From positions 1-59,470 of the forward strand of contig JASBTI010000006.1 of assembly GCA_030148505.1 (NCBI GenBank): DNA of 59,470 nt. Reading direction: 5' to 3'. Source of the stretch: Rhodanobacter sp. GTDB lineage: Bacteria; Pseudomonadota; Gammaproteobacteria; Xanthomonadales; Rhodanobacteraceae. Below, piece by piece: positions 45,033-56,670 of this stretch. Below the pieces are notes generated by a model. That model was not told the origin of the DNA. It saw only the letters and a list, made by a program, of their open reading frames with translations, and searched no databases. Made by a program: the position numbers and the translations under genes. Positions within the stretch are counted from its first letter, which is position 1. Each line of letters begins with the position of its first letter.

Positions 45033-46685
45033 TCAGTCATCGGCAATGGCTTGGTCGACGATTTCCTGCGCTTCGCCCAGTAGCGTTTGCAAGTGCTGTT
45101 GGCTTTCGAAGCTCTCTGCGTAGATCTTGTAGATCGCCTCGGTGCCGGACGGCCGTGCGGCAAACCAACCACTGCGGGTGCTCACTTTGATACCGCCGAT
45201 GGCGGCCTGGTTGCCGGGTGCCTTGTCGATCATTCGCTCGATCTTTTCGCCTGCTAGTGTTTCGTGCTGCACCTGCTCGGGTGACAGCCGCGCAAGCCGC
45301 GCCTTCTGCGCCGTACTGGCGGTGGCCTCGATGCGATCGGCAAATGGCTGGCCCAGTTCTGCGGTCAGCTGTGCATACAGCTCCCCCGGGTCCTTGCCAG
45401 TGCGTGCACTGATCTCCGCCGACAGCAGTGCCGGCACCAGGCCGTCCTTGTCGGTAGTCCATACCGTGCCATCGCGGCGCAGTATCGAGGCGCCGGCGCT
45501 TTCTTCGCCAGCAAAGCCCAACGAACCGTTGAACAGACCGGGCGAAAACCATTTGAAGCCGACGGGCACTTCGTAAAGTTCACGTCCCAGTCGCTTGACC
45601 ACCCGGTCGATCATCGAGGTGCTGACCACGGTCTTGCCGATCGCCGCCGTCGCACTCCACTGTGGACGGTGGCGAAACAGGTAGTCGATCATCACCGACT
45701 GGTAGTGGTTGGCTTCGATCAGCCCGTGACTGCGGGTGACAATGCCGTGGCGATCGTGGTCAGTATCGCAAGCGAAGGCGACGTCGTAGTCGTCCTTCTT
45801 GCCGATCAGCTGCTGCATTGCGTACTTCGACGACGGGTCCATGCGGATGCTGCCGTCCCAGTCGACCGTCATGAAGGCAAACTGAGGATCGACCGTTTCG
45901 CTGATCACCGTCAGTGCCAGTTGGTACCGATCGGCGATGGGTGCCCAGTAGTGCACACCGGCCCCGCCCAGCGGGTCCACACCCATCCGGATACCGGCCC
46001 CGCGGATCGCCTCGAAATCGATCACGTTGGCGAGGTCCGCGACATAGTGGTTGAGGAAGTCGTGTGGGTGCGTGGTCGCCGCCTTGCGCGCCTGTGCCAG
46101 CGGCATCCGCTTCACGCCGCGCAGGCCGTTTTCCAGCAGGGCATTGGCACGCTGCTGCACCCAGCCGGTGATTTCGGTGTCGGCCGGCCCGCCATTGGGT
46201 GGGTTGTACTTGAAGCCACCATTGTCCGGCGGGTTATGCGACGGCGTGATCACGATGCCGTCGGCGAAGCCATCGCTGCGGCCGCGGTTGTAGACCAGGA
46301 TGGCGTGCGAGATGGCCGGGGTCGGAGTGAACTCGTCGCCGCTGGCGATCATCGTCTGCACGCGGTTGGCAGCCAGCACCTCCAGCGCGCTGTCGAAGGC
46401 CGGCCGCGAAAGCGCATGGGTATCGAAGCCGATGAACAACGGCCCGTCGATGCCCTTGCTATGACGGTAGTCGCAGATCGCCTGGGTGGTCGCCAGAATG
46501 TGCCACTCGTTGAAACTGCGCGTAAACGAACTGCCGCGATGGCCCGACGTGCCGAACGCCACGCGTTGCGCCGCTTCGGCGGGGTCCGGCTGCAGGTCGG
46601 CATAGGCCGCCAGCAGTTTGGGGATGTCGACAAGGATCGATGCCGGTGCCCGTTTGCCGGCCAGTGGGCTGATCTGCTGGCTCAT
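45033..46685 (-). CDS. pgm: Phosphoglucomutase (alpha-D-glucose)
   Basis: A 550-residue phosphohexomutase interconverting glucose-1- and glucose-6-phosphate. The catalytic serine loop reads [11 protein letters not shown]; the metal-binding loop is [11 protein letters not shown]; the sugar-binding loop is [13 protein letters not shown] and the phosphate loop [12 protein letters not shown], all intact. The start [10 protein letters not shown] removes 42 unrelated codons. Upstream lies a REP palindrome and then pgi, same strand, so co-transcription is possible. Confidence 0.96.
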   Translation of the reverse strand: MSQQISPLAGKRAPASILVDIPKLLAAYADLQPDPAEAAQRVAFGTSGHRGSSFTRSFNEWHILATTQAICDYRHSKGIDGPLFIGFDTHALSRPAFDSALEVLAANRVQTMIASGDEFTPTPAISHAILVYNRGRSDGFADGIVITPSHNPPDNGGFKYNPPNGGPADTEITGWVQQRANALLENGLRGVKRMPLAQARKAATTHPHDFLNHYVADLANVIDFEAIRGAGIRMGVDPLGGAGVHYWAPIADRYQLALTVISETVDPQFAFMTVDWDGSIRMDPSSKYAMQQLIGKKDDYDVAFACDTDHDRHGIVTRSHGLIEANHYQSVMIDYLFRHRPQWSATAAIGKTVVSTSMIDRVVKRLGRELYEVPVGFKWFSPGLFNGSLGFAGEESAGASILRRDGTVWTTDKDGLVPALLSAEISARTGKDPGELYAQLTAELGQPFADRIEATASTAQKARLARLSPEQVQHETLAGEKIERMIDKAPGNQAAIGGIKVSTRSGWFAARPSGTEAIYKIYAESFESQQHLQTLLGEAQEIVDQAIADD

Positions 46686-46731
46686 GTCTTTTCGAAAATC
46701 CTTCGTTTGGTATTTACAGGCGCGGCGCCGA

Positions 46732-46807
46732 CTGTAGGAGCGCACCCCGTGCGCGATTGCTCTCGCAACATCACGAAAAGCATCGCGCACAGGGTGCGCT
46801 CCTACAG
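46732..46807. repeat. REP-type palindromic repeat between pgi and pgm
   Basis: CTGTAGGAGCGCACC... on the left and ...GGTGCGCTCCTACAG on the right are near-perfect inverted copies joined by a second inverted motif (GTGCGCGA ... CGCGCAC). The motif GTAGGAGCGC belongs to a widespread extragenic repeat class in pseudomonads and xanthomonads. It may stabilise the upstream mRNA or reduce readthrough into pgm. Confidence 0.85.
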
Positions 46808-46818
46808 CCAAGGCAACG

Positions 46819-48470
<1,652 letters not shown>

Positions 48471-48474
<4 letters not shown>

Positions 48475-49574
48475 AGGGTGATCGTTCCCTGTGCCTTGCT
48501 GTCGAGTGCGCTCGCCTTGTCGGCGATCCGTTGCAGCAATTGCTTCCAGGAGGTGACGAAGGCCTCGGCACCCTCGTCCTGCAGCGTGCTTGCCATCGCG
48601 TCGATATCCACGCCGGCCTCGGCGATCCGCGCCAGCATCGTCTCCGCATCGCCGCCGTCGTCCGCCAGCGGGCCATGCAGTTCGCCGTGGTCGGCAAACG
48701 CCTGCAGGGTTTTTTCCGGCATCGTGTCGACGGTATCCGGGGCGGCCAGCGCGCTGACGTACAGCGTGTCGGGTGCGGACGGGTCCTTGGTGCCGGTGCT
48801 TGCCCATAGCAGGCGTTGTGGCAGCGCGCCGGCGGCGGCGAGCTTCTGCCAGCGCGGTGACGCCAGCAGCGCGCGGTAGGCGCGATAGGTTTGCTGGCCC
48901 ACCGCGATACCGAGTTTGTTGTGCAGCGCGTCCGGCAGCTGCTTGTTGCTGGCCACATCCCAGCGACTGATAAACAGTGAGGCGACCGAGCCCACACGAG
49001 GGCTGAGTCCAGCCTCGATGCGGCGTTCGATGCCCCGCAGATAGGCTTCGGCGGCAGCCTGATAGTGCGCGCAGGAAAACAGCAGGGTCACGTTGATCGG
49101 AATGCCGAGAAAAATCGCCTCCTCGATCGCCGGTAGGCCTTCCGGCGTGCCGGGGATCTTGACGAACAGGTTTTCGCGTTGCGCCTGCGCAAAGATCTGC
49201 TTGGCCGCGGCAATCGAGCCAGCGGTATCGGCGGCCAACAGCGGTGAGACCTCCATCGATACCCAGCCGTCTACCTGGCCGCTGGCCTCGAAGATCGGCC
49301 GAAACAGGTCGGCCGCCCGGCGCAGGTCTTCCAGCGCCAGCGCCACAAACAATTTCTCGCCCGACAGCCCAGCCAGCGCCTTGGCATGAATGCCGGCGTC
49401 GTAGGCATCCCCACCGCCGATGGCGGCATCGAAAATACTGGGGTTGGAGGTCAACCCGGTGACCGAATCCTCGGCGATATAGCGCGCCAGCGTGCCGTCA
49501 TCGAGCAGGGTACGGGTGATGTTGTCCAGCCACAGGCTCTGGCCGAGTTCGTGAAGTTGGCGGGTTGCTTTCAT
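48471..49574 (-). CDS. tal: Transaldolase, long (type 2-like) form
   Basis: A 367-residue transaldolase moving dihydroxyacetone units in the pentose phosphate pathway. It shows [35 protein letters not shown], the Schiff-base lysine in [11 protein letters not shown], and SRWDVASNK. This is the longer subfamily (about 360 residues), which in some bacteria is fused to phosphoglucose isomerase. Here the two frames overlap by four bases. The start [10 protein letters not shown] is chosen over an unrelated 45-residue extension. Confidence 0.94.
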
Positions 49575-49626
49575 GGGGGCTCCAGGGATCTGACGAAGTG
49601 CGAAATCTGTCCGCTGCCAGTGCGGG

Positions 49627-50322
49627 TCAATCGGGTGGCGTGGCCAGTGTCGACAGCCTTGGCAGCAGATCGACCAGTTTACGCCCGCCCAGCTGGTCGA
49701 TGCGGGCAATCTCCAGATCGGCGGCGGGATAGTCCGTGCCAGCGGCCGCGGCGTAGTGGCCTTGCTGTACGAAGACGGTGCTTAGTCGCGCACCCAGATG
49801 TTGCCTCATGCTGGCCAGCAGTTCGGGCTTGTCGTCGACCATCACGTAGTGGCTTGCCGGGTAACGTCGTTCGATCGACGCCCAGCGATGCTGCTTGTGC
49901 CGGTAGATCAACACTTCGCCGCGACAGGCGTCCCACAGGCCGGAGCGGGCAATCTTGCGCGGTTGAAACACCACGTCGCCGTCGGACAGGATCACCGGCT
50001 TACCCAGTGTGCGCAGGTGTGCGATGGTCTCCAGTGCATGCGGATAAAGCCGTTCGGCGAACGGATAGTCGAGCAGCCATGCCGACATCTGCAGCAGCGC
50101 CGGATGGTCCTCCAGCCCCTCGCGAAAGCGTTGCAAGCTGGCGAGATAGTCGGCGTAGCCGAGCTCATCGCGCAGGCCGTCGTAAATCGCCCAGTAACGC
50201 AGGCGTTCGTTGGCACCGAACGCCTGCTCGAGGTGATTGCCGAGATCGTCGGCAAAGCGGTCGTTGTCGAGCAAGGTGTTGTCGACATCGAGCAGAAATA
50301 CCACGGTATCAGCGCAGCTCAT
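49627..50322 (-). CDS. HAD-superfamily hydrolase
   Basis: A 231-residue phosphatase-like protein: motif I is FLLDVDNTLLD (nucleophile Asp), motif II is PVILSDGD, motif III/IV region contains YVMVDDKPELL. There is a helical cap between motifs I and II. Its ATG overlaps the zwf stop (ATGA), and tal follows after 52 bases. It may dephosphorylate a pathway metabolite, which would be inference from position only. Confidence 0.85.
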   Translation of the reverse strand: MSCADTVVFLLDVDNTLLDNDRFADDLGNHLEQAFGANERLRYWAIYDGLRDELGYADYLASLQRFREGLEDHPALLQMSAWLLDYPFAERLYPHALETIAHLRTLGKPVILSDGDVVFQPRKIARSGLWDACRGEVLIYRHKQHRWASIERRYPASHYVMVDDKPELLASMRQHLGARLSTVFVQQGHYAAAAGTDYPAADLEIARIDQLGGRKLVDLLPRLSTLATPPD

Positions 50323-51728
50323 CGCGGCGGCTCGTCGAGCACCGGGTTGTGCCAGCCGCCATCGGCGGCGATCAGCGCATCGGCCTGCTTCGGCCCCCAG
50401 CTGCCAGCGCGGTAGGGAATCGCGGGACGGTGGTTGTGCAGCACGGGCTCGACCACCCTCCAGGCTGCTTCGACCGCGGCCTCGCGGGTAAACAGTGCGC
50501 CATCGCCGGCGATGGCGTCGCCCAGCAGACGCTCGTACGGCGACTCCTGTCCGGTCTCCTGTTCCATCAGGTAAAGCTCGCGTTGGTCGCCAATAAACTC
50601 TTTGCCCGCACGCTTGACCCGTGCGGCCAGGGCCACCGCCGTGTTCGGCGAAAGCCGGAAGCGCACATAGTTGGCGCGTCCGGCCTCGGTGACGGCATCG
50701 TCGAACAATTTCTGCGGCGGTGGCTTCAGCTCCACGGTGATCTCGGCCACCGTATCGGCCAGGCATTTGCCGGAGCGCAGATACCACGGCACGCCGCCCC
50801 AACGCCACGAATCGATGAACAGCCGCAGGGCACAATAGGTCTCCACGTCGGAGCCTTTTTGCACCCCTGGCTCCTTGCGATAGCCGCGATACTGGCCGCG
50901 CACCAGGTCATCGGGTTGCAGCGGACGCATCGCCTGAAACACCTTGGCCTTCTCCGCGTGCACCGCGCCGAAACCCTGGTAGGCGGGTGGCTCCATCGCC
51001 AGCAGCGCCACGATCTGCAGCAGATGGTTCTGGATCACATCGCGCAGGCAGCCGGTGCCGTCATAGAACGAGCCGCGGCCCTGCACACCGAACTGCTCCG
51101 CCAGCGTTACCTCCACGCTGGCGATGTTGTTGCGGTTCCAGATCGGCTCCAGGAACGAGTTGGCGAAGCGGAAATACAGGATATTCATGATCGCCTCCTT
51201 GCCCAGGAAGTGATCGATGCGAAAGATCGCGTCGTCGGCAAAGACCGATCGCAGCGTTTGGTTGAGTGCCTGCGCCGAAGCCAGGTCATGACCGAACGGT
51301 TTCTCCACTACCACGCGCGCGTGCTTGGCGCAGCCGGCCTGCTGCAGACCCTGCACCACGGTGCCGAACAGGCTGGGCGGAATCGCCAGGTAATGCAGCG
51401 GTCGCTTGGCCTTGCCCAGTGCCTGCTTCAAGCGGGCGAACGTGGCTGCGTCCTGGTAATCGCCATCGACGTATTGCAGTTGCGCCGAGAGCCGGTCGAA
51501 AGCGGCCTTGTCGATTTTGCCGCCGCTGTCCTTCGCGGCCTGCTTCACGCTGTCGCGGGCGCGCTGGCGCAGCTGCTTCACGTTCCAGCCGGAATGCGCC
51601 ACGCCAATGATCGGCAGGTCCAAGCCATCGCGTTGCACCATCGCCAGCAGCGCGGGAAAGATTTTCTTGTAAGCAAGGTCGCCGGTGGCGCCGAAAAAGA
51701 CCAGTGCGTCCGAGCGGGATGTTGTCAT
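50319..51728 (-). CDS. zwf: Glucose-6-phosphate 1-dehydrogenase
   Basis: A 469-residue NADP-linked dehydrogenase that starts the oxidative pentose phosphate/Entner-Doudoroff route. FFGATGDLAYKKIFPAL is the nucleotide-binding loop, EKPFGHDLASA follows, and the active site RIDHFLGKEAI is intact; YLRSGKCL is near the C-terminal third. ATG at 51728 is preferred to a TTG six codons earlier. No pgl, edd or gnd follows, so the HAD gene takes their place. Confidence 0.97.
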   Translation of the reverse strand: MTTSRSDALVFFGATGDLAYKKIFPALLAMVQRDGLDLPIIGVAHSGWNVKQLRQRARDSVKQAAKDSGGKIDKAAFDRLSAQLQYVDGDYQDAATFARLKQALGKAKRPLHYLAIPPSLFGTVVQGLQQAGCAKHARVVVEKPFGHDLASAQALNQTLRSVFADDAIFRIDHFLGKEAIMNILYFRFANSFLEPIWNRNNIASVEVTLAEQFGVQGRGSFYDGTGCLRDVIQNHLLQIVALLAMEPPAYQGFGAVHAEKAKVFQAMRPLQPDDLVRGQYRGYRKEPGVQKGSDVETYCALRLFIDSWRWGGVPWYLRSGKCLADTVAEITVELKPPPQKLFDDAVTEAGRANYVRFRLSPNTAVALAARVKRAGKEFIGDQRELYLMEQETGQESPYERLLGDAIAGDGALFTREAAVEAAWRVVEPVLHNHRPAIPYRAGSWGPKQADALIAADGGWHNPVLDEPPR

Positions 51729-52074
51729 GGCGAGAATGCGCTCCAAATGGCCGCCGAATAGCCCTGCTACGGGGCCTTGTGCGGGTTATCAGACTGCACG
51801 GCCGCAGGGAGGTTCCTCGGGGCATGCGACCAGCGGCAGATTGCATGCCACGAGGTTAAGTCGATGCATAGGACACAGGCTGCGGTTGTTGACGCCCCAC
51901 TTTTGGTCAGTTTGGGCTGACGTGGTCAGCCAAGCGCTTCTGCCGAGGTGGGCTGGATGCACGTGGGCTTCACCGCATCTCTGGGATACCTGCAGCCCGG
52001 GCCGCGACAAAGGAGGGCAAAGAAGCCCTTCGCGCCAACCATGTCGCGATGACTCAACTACAGGAGTATCAACC
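51729..52074. other. Intergenic region between divergent zwf and BON-domain genes
   Basis: 346 bases with no supported gene. Promoters of both operons must lie here, but no convincing -35/-10 pair or operator was assigned. A CAGGAG ribosome site for the BON gene ends the region. Confidence 0.4.
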
Positions 52075-52500
52075 ATGACTAAAAAAATAAGAGCGCCTCG
52101 CATCCTTGCTTTTTCGGCCTTGCTTGTTCTTGGCTCCCCGTTGGCATTCGCCCAGCAATCCATGCCGGGGATGTCGGGATCGTCCTCTTCGGTGGACAAC
52201 ACCCGAATGAACCAGCGGGACAGGTCAGCTCAGACGCTGAAGCCGACCGACCAGCCGAACAATCGCACCGATATCAAGTTGGCGGCTGCAGTACGCCGCG
52301 CGATTGTGCACGACAAGACCCTGTCCATGAAGGCGCATAACGTGAAGCTTATCGCCAGGGGTGGCGTGGTGACGCTGCGGGGGCCGGTGGCAAGCGAACA
52401 GGAAAAGATGAAAGTCGCGGCCCTGGTTGCTCGCGTTGCCGGGGTAACCCGCGTCGATAACCAATTGGATGTAAAAACCCACACGAGGAACACACCATGA
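52075..52500 (+). CDS. Secreted BON-domain protein
   Basis: A 141-residue protein with signal peptide (MTKKIRAPRILAFSALLVLGS..., cleavage near AFAQ), a low-complexity Ser/Met-rich linker, and one BON domain (about 65-135, IKLAAAVRRAIVHDKTLSMKAHNVKLIARG, then VVTLRGPV). BON domains bind phospholipid, so an envelope role is likely. It overlaps the next gene in ATGA. Confidence 0.85.
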   Translation: MTKKIRAPRILAFSALLVLGSPLAFAQQSMPGMSGSSSSVDNTRMNQRDRSAQTLKPTDQPNNRTDIKLAAAVRRAIVHDKTLSMKAHNVKLIARGGVVTLRGPVASEQEKMKVAALVARVAGVTRVDNQLDVKTHTRNTP

Positions 52501-53012
52501 AAGCATCCGTGTACTGCACCACGAAAACCCTCGAGCAGGCTGAAAGCATTGTCAGCGACCTGAAGCGCGCAGGGTTCACCAGCAACGACGTGTCTGCCCT
52601 TCTTCCCGACAAGCGAGGAACCAAGGATTTTGCCCACGAACACCACACCAAGGCACCCGAAGGCGCTACGGCTGGTGGTATCGCCGGGTTAGGCGTGGGA
52701 GCCGGACTTGGTTGGCTGGCGGGCATTGGCGCGCTTGCCATTCCGGGTGTGGGGCCCTTCATTGCCGCTGGCCCCATCATGGCGGCACTCGGTGGCGCTG
52801 CGGTAGGCACTGCTACCGGCGGCGTGGTGGGAGCCCTGGTAGGCATGGGCATTCCGGAGTTTGAGGCCAAGCGCTACGACGCAAAGGTCAAGGAAGGGAA
52901 TATCCTGATCTCCGTACATACCGATGACGGCGACCAGCGGAAGGCGGCCAAGGAGATATTCGAACGCCACAACGCGGAGGATATTTCCACGGGTTCCGAA
53001 GCCAGTCCCTGA
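52497..53012 (+). CDS. YflT-type general stress (17M-like) glycine-rich protein
   Basis: A 171-residue protein. The N-terminus VYCTTKTLEQAESIVSDLKRAGFTSNDVSALLPD is the general stress protein 17M-like domain. The middle (about 62-120) is a long Gly/Ala-rich stretch that could form a membrane-inserting helical hairpin. A short C-terminal domain has ILISVHTDDGDQRKAAKEIFE. Its ATG lies in the BON stop (ATGA), so the pair is coupled, suggesting an envelope-stress module. Function is otherwise unknown. Confidence 0.75.
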   Translation: MKASVYCTTKTLEQAESIVSDLKRAGFTSNDVSALLPDKRGTKDFAHEHHTKAPEGATAGGIAGLGVGAGLGWLAGIGALAIPGVGPFIAAGPIMAALGGAAVGTATGGVVGALVGMGIPEFEAKRYDAKVKEGNILISVHTDDGDQRKAAKEIFERHNAEDISTGSEASP

Positions 53013-53284
53013 CGCGGAGCGGCGGCTACTGCAGCCAACCGCACGAATAGGTTCCTGCGGTTGGTCGCCGCGTCCATTTTGCACTCCGCTACGGACGTTC
53101 TGCCGTCTGTCGTCGACAAGCGTGGCAGGCCGCTGATTGCTGATAGGCCTCGCGGCCGCAGTTGCCGATAGGATTTCGGGGAAGGGTCGCAAATCTGTGG
53201 GCTGCACGAGGTCTGCGTATGCAGCCCGCCCCGGCTTGCCGCCATCAGCTGCCTGCAGGCCGTCAGCCCTATGAGGGGTGCAGC

Positions 53285-54547
53285 ATGTGGATCATCATCG
53301 TTACGGCACTGGTGAGTGTGCTCGTCACTTTCGCGGCGATGAATTTTCATCGGCCGGAAAAAGACGTGCGGCGCAAGGTGGCGCACTGCCATGCGATCGA
53401 CGATCCCCAATTTCGACGCGAAATGGACGCGATGCTGGGCCCGGATGTATTGGAGGGCAATCAGTTAGTCCCTCTGCAGAATGGCGATGAAATCTTTCCT
53501 GCCATGCTGGAGGCGATTCGTGCGGCCAAGCGCAGTATTACCTTTGAGACCTACATCTACTGGTCGGGGGAAATCGGCCGGGTATTCGCCGACGCCCTGG
53601 AAGAGCGTGCGCGGGCGGGCATACCTGTCCACGTGATGCTTGATTGGGCCGGAAGCAAGAAAATGGAGCAGCGATTGCTCGATCAGTTGACCGATAGTGG
53701 CGTAGAAGTAGAGCGCTATCACCCGTTGCGTTGGCACAGTATCAACCGCATCAACAACCGCACGCATCGAAAATTGCTGATTGTCGATGGCTGTATCGGC
53801 TTCACCGGGGGGGTAGGCATCGCGGACCAATGGCAGGGACATGCTCAGGACGCGAAACACTGGCGCGATATCCATTTCCGGATTGAGGGTCCGGTGGTTG
53901 CGCAGCTGCAGGCGGCCTTCATGGACAACTGGATCAAGACCACCGGTATCGTATTGCACAGTGAGGTGTACTACCCCGCGCTGCAGCCCTGCGGCGACAA
54001 GGGTGCCCACCTTTTCGTCAGCTCGCCTGCCGGCGGCAGTGCCAGCATGCATCTGATGTACCTGCTGGCGGTGGCGGGGGTCACCCGTTCGCTGGATCTG
54101 CAGGCAGCCTACTTCGCCCCCGACGCGATCATGATAGAGGCGCTGTTGGCTGCTAGGAAGCGCGGCGCACGGATTCGCATCCTGGTGCCCGGCAAGCATA
54201 TCGATTCCGTGCTGGTGCGAATTTCATCCAAGCGAGCATGGGGTGAGCTGCTCGCAAGCGGCGTGGAATTTTATGAGTACCAGACCAGCATGATGCACAA
54301 TAAAATGCTGATCCTGGACGGGCACCTGGTATCGGTGGGCTCGACCAATTTCGACATGCGTTCGTTCGAACTCAATGACGAAGCCAGCCTCAACATCTAT
54401 TCCGATGCATTCGCCGCTCACATGACCCAGGTAATGGAGGCGGATCTTGAGAGCAGTCGACCCTACACACTGGCGATGTGGAACCGTCGATCCTGGAGCC
54501 AGCGCATCGGAGAGGCCGTGACGTTGCCACTCAAGTCGCAACTGTGA
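53285..54547 (+). CDS. Cardiolipin synthase-like phospholipase D family protein
   Basis: A 420-residue protein with a membrane helix (1-18) and two PLD catalytic motifs: THRKLLIVDG (His161) and MMHNKMLILDG (His338), each with its Lys and Asp. GGVGIADQW and VGSTNFDMRS follow the two motifs as in ClsB-type enzymes. It should condense two phosphatidylglycerol molecules, or PG with PE. The ATG at 53285 has AGGGG upstream; the longer frame has no helix or motif support. Confidence 0.92.
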   Translation: MWIIIVTALVSVLVTFAAMNFHRPEKDVRRKVAHCHAIDDPQFRREMDAMLGPDVLEGNQLVPLQNGDEIFPAMLEAIRAAKRSITFETYIYWSGEIGRVFADALEERARAGIPVHVMLDWAGSKKMEQRLLDQLTDSGVEVERYHPLRWHSINRINNRTHRKLLIVDGCIGFTGGVGIADQWQGHAQDAKHWRDIHFRIEGPVVAQLQAAFMDNWIKTTGIVLHSEVYYPALQPCGDKGAHLFVSSPAGGSASMHLMYLLAVAGVTRSLDLQAAYFAPDAIMIEALLAARKRGARIRILVPGKHIDSVLVRISSKRAWGELLASGVEFYEYQTSMMHNKMLILDGHLVSVGSTNFDMRSFELNDEASLNIYSDAFAAHMTQVMEADLESSRPYTLAMWNRRSWSQRIGEAVTLPLKSQL

Positions 54548-54786
54548 GAGAGGGCAACCGGCATATCACGGTGTACGTCCCCCGACCTCGACCAGTCTAC
54601 GCGCAGAACCTCCATGGAAATGCTGATGCAACGGTTGATACTACGCATACGGTGGTCGCGCACAATGAGAGCATTGCCGCCCACCGACAAGGCTTTCTCC
54701 TTGAGTGAGGGCAACGCATCGGTGACGGATGGCACGCGGGAATTCGGCGGATAGTAGTAGTCGAAATCGGAGGTGCCGAGAATCTT

Positions 54787-54921
54787 TTAATCGGCTTGCG
54801 GATAACGGTATAGGACACGCACCCCCGCCTTTGACGCGGATTGCGGATTCGACGTGGCCGGCATCGTGGAGCATGCCGACAGCGAAAGCAGAAAGACTAA
54901 TGCAAGCCCAATTTGCCTCAT
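54787..54921 (-). CDS. Small lipoprotein, unknown function
   Basis: A 44-residue protein: MRQIGLALVFLLSLSACSTMPAT, a complete lipoprotein signal with LSAC lipobox, then a short mature part ending VRVLYRYPQAD. A GGAG motif lies seven bases before the second of two adjacent ATGs (the first would add one Met). Small size and no known domain. It is the last ordinary-looking gene before the mobile region. Confidence 0.55.
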   Translation of the reverse strand: MRQIGLALVFLLSLSACSTMPATSNPQSASKAGVRVLYRYPQAD

Positions 54922-55042
54922 CATGGTGCTCCAAGAGTTCCTACGTAAAAGCGAACACCGGTTGTTAGGAGATCTTCTCCAAACCATAAGGAAGCGCGGG
55001 AACATTCAGCGCTCACAAGGCATGACGGTGCTAGACAGCTAT

Positions 55043-55465
55043 TCATTCAACGTGCTTGAACTGTTGCAGCCAAACTCTGGCTAGCTGCTCGCTGGCAAAG
55101 CTCTTCATAGGTATCGGCGGTTTCCTCAGATGGAAAAGGACATTCATTATGACTTTGCCGAGACCGCCTTGCGACACCATCGCCATTGCGGTGTAGAGAT
55201 CTGGCAGCTCCCTCGCAACAAGATTTCTGGTTGCTTGGCTGGGTATCGGCGAAGGACAGAGAAAGGCGATATGGGCAACTCGCCTATCTTTGGTGATTCT
55301 TTTTACAAGAGCCATACTCGCCGTGACATTTTCTACGGTCCGGACGACGCTATTTGAGATCGAGTTCAGTACCCCATCGTCATCGAGCCAGTAAGTCGCA
55401 ATTTCGCTCTTGTATAGCTCGACGCCCACAGGGGGAGTGACACCGTTGTTTGAAAGTTTGTTCAT
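55043..55465 (-). CDS. STAS/SEC14-like (DUF7793-type) small protein, candidate integron cassette gene
   Basis: A 140-residue protein beginning MNKLSNNG. It contains ATYWLDDDGVLNSISNSVVRTVENVTASMALVKR and a C-terminal helix-strand set like the SpoIIAA/STAS-SEC14 fold proteins (DUF7793 group). It is more AT-rich than the housekeeping genes. Its ATG lies 22 bases from the TTAG duplication where the IS5 element inserted, so its native upstream region was separated. Function is unknown. The family call is by overall pattern and is tentative. Confidence 0.6.
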   Translation of the reverse strand: MNKLSNNGVTPPVGVELYKSEIATYWLDDDGVLNSISNSVVRTVENVTASMALVKRITKDRRVAHIAFLCPSPIPSQATRNLVARELPDLYTAMAMVSQGGLGKVIMNVLFHLRKPPIPMKSFASEQLARVWLQQFKHVE

Positions 55466-55490
55466 TCCGCTGACCTTACATTTCACCTAA

Positions 55491-56670
55491 GGAAGGTCTG
55501 AACAAGCCGATCTGAAATAGCCGTCCATGCGTTTTCGCGAAACTTGTGTCATTGCACGCAAGTGGGCGTGATCAAGGTCGGAATTCATCGTGTTTGTGGG
55601 CCTTTTTGCACGAATCTGCCGCAAGCCCCGAATCATGGGCGCACCTCCCCTGCGGCCAGCAACGTACTTCGCGCCATCCACAGGTTGGCCAGGGCAAACA
55701 ACATCTGGATCTGTGTGGTGTTCTTGGCCAGGCCCTTGAAGCGCACTTTCTGATAGCCGAACTGGCGCTTGATTACCCGGAACGGGTGTTCCACCTTCGC
55801 CCGGATCGATGCCTTGAGGTGTTCGATCTGTTGGGTCAGGTCGCGTAGTTGATCATCGTCGATCGCCTTGACCTTGCTGCGCTTGGCAGCCACGTACCAT
55901 CGCCGCCCGCGTTTGTGCGCCCGCTTCTGGGCACCGATGTACCCCGCATCGGCATACACCACCTTTTCCTTGCCATGCAGCAGCTTGTCCACCTCGGCAA
56001 CATCGGCCACGTTGGCTGCCGTCGTGGTTACGCTGTGGGTCAGGCCCGATTCGGCATCCACCCCGATGTGCGCCTTCATGCCGAAGAACCACTGGTTGCC
56101 CTTCTTCGTCTGGTGCATCTCGGGGTCGCGGGCCTTGTCCCTGTTCTTGGTCGAAGGTGGCGCATGGATGATGGTGGCATCGACGATCGTGCCCTGGCGC
56201 AGCAACAAGCCCTTGTCGGTCAGGTGGGTGTTGACCGCCGCCAACAGCCTGGGCGCCAAGTCGTTCTGTTCCAGCAGGCGCCGGAAGTTCAGGATGGTGG
56301 TCTCGTCCGGCACGCTGCCGCGTGTCAGCGACAGGCCGGCAAAGCGACGCAGCGGCGCGACCTCATACAGCGCCTCCTCCATGGCCGGGTCGCTGTAGCC
56401 GAACCAGTTCTGCATCAGGTGGATGCGCAGCATGGTCTTCAGCAGATACGGGCGGCATCCATTGCCAGCCTTGGGGTACGCCGGCTCGATCAGCGACAGC
56501 AGGACCTTCCAAGGCACCACCTGATCCATCTCCTCCAGGAACTTCTCGCGTCGCGTACGCTTGCGTTTGCCGGCATACTCGGCATCGGAGAAGCTCAACT
56601 GGGTCATCGGACGGCCTTCGCGTTTGGACGGCTAATTGTAGCTTGGGCGGGGGACTTGTTCAGAGGTTCC
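55491..56670 (-). mobile_element. Complete IS5-family insertion sequence, about 1.18 kb
   Basis: Terminal inverted repeats GGAAGGTCTGAACAAG (left, 55491) and, on the minus strand from 56670, GGAACCTCTGAACAAG match at 14 of 16 positions. Both flanks carry CTAA (55487-55490 and 56671-56674), the 4-base YTAR-type target duplication of IS5 elements. It contains one intact transposase gene, so it may still be active. The 142 bases between the left tip and the transposase stop hold nothing else. Confidence 0.93.
55633..56607 (-). CDS. IS5-family transposase
   Basis: A 324-residue DDE transposase, intact. N-terminal MTQLSFSDAEYAGKRKRTRREKFLEEMDQVVPWK leads to the DUF772/IS5 helix domain, then DDE residues in TIVDATIIHAPPSTKN, VYADAGYIG and KVEHPFRVIKRQFGY (E motif). 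The length is normal for this IS5 group. It lies inside terminal repeats with perfect target duplications. Confidence 0.95.
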   Translation of the reverse strand: MTQLSFSDAEYAGKRKRTRREKFLEEMDQVVPWKVLLSLIEPAYPKAGNGCRPYLLKTMLRIHLMQNWFGYSDPAMEEALYEVAPLRRFAGLSLTRGSVPDETTILNFRRLLEQNDLAPRLLAAVNTHLTDKGLLLRQGTIVDATIIHAPPSTKNRDKARDPEMHQTKKGNQWFFGMKAHIGVDAESGLTHSVTTTAANVADVAEVDKLLHGKEKVVYADAGYIGAQKRAHKRGRRWYVAAKRSKVKAIDDDQLRDLTQQIEHLKASIRAKVEHPFRVIKRQFGYQKVRFKGLAKNTTQIQMLFALANLWMARSTLLAAGEVRP

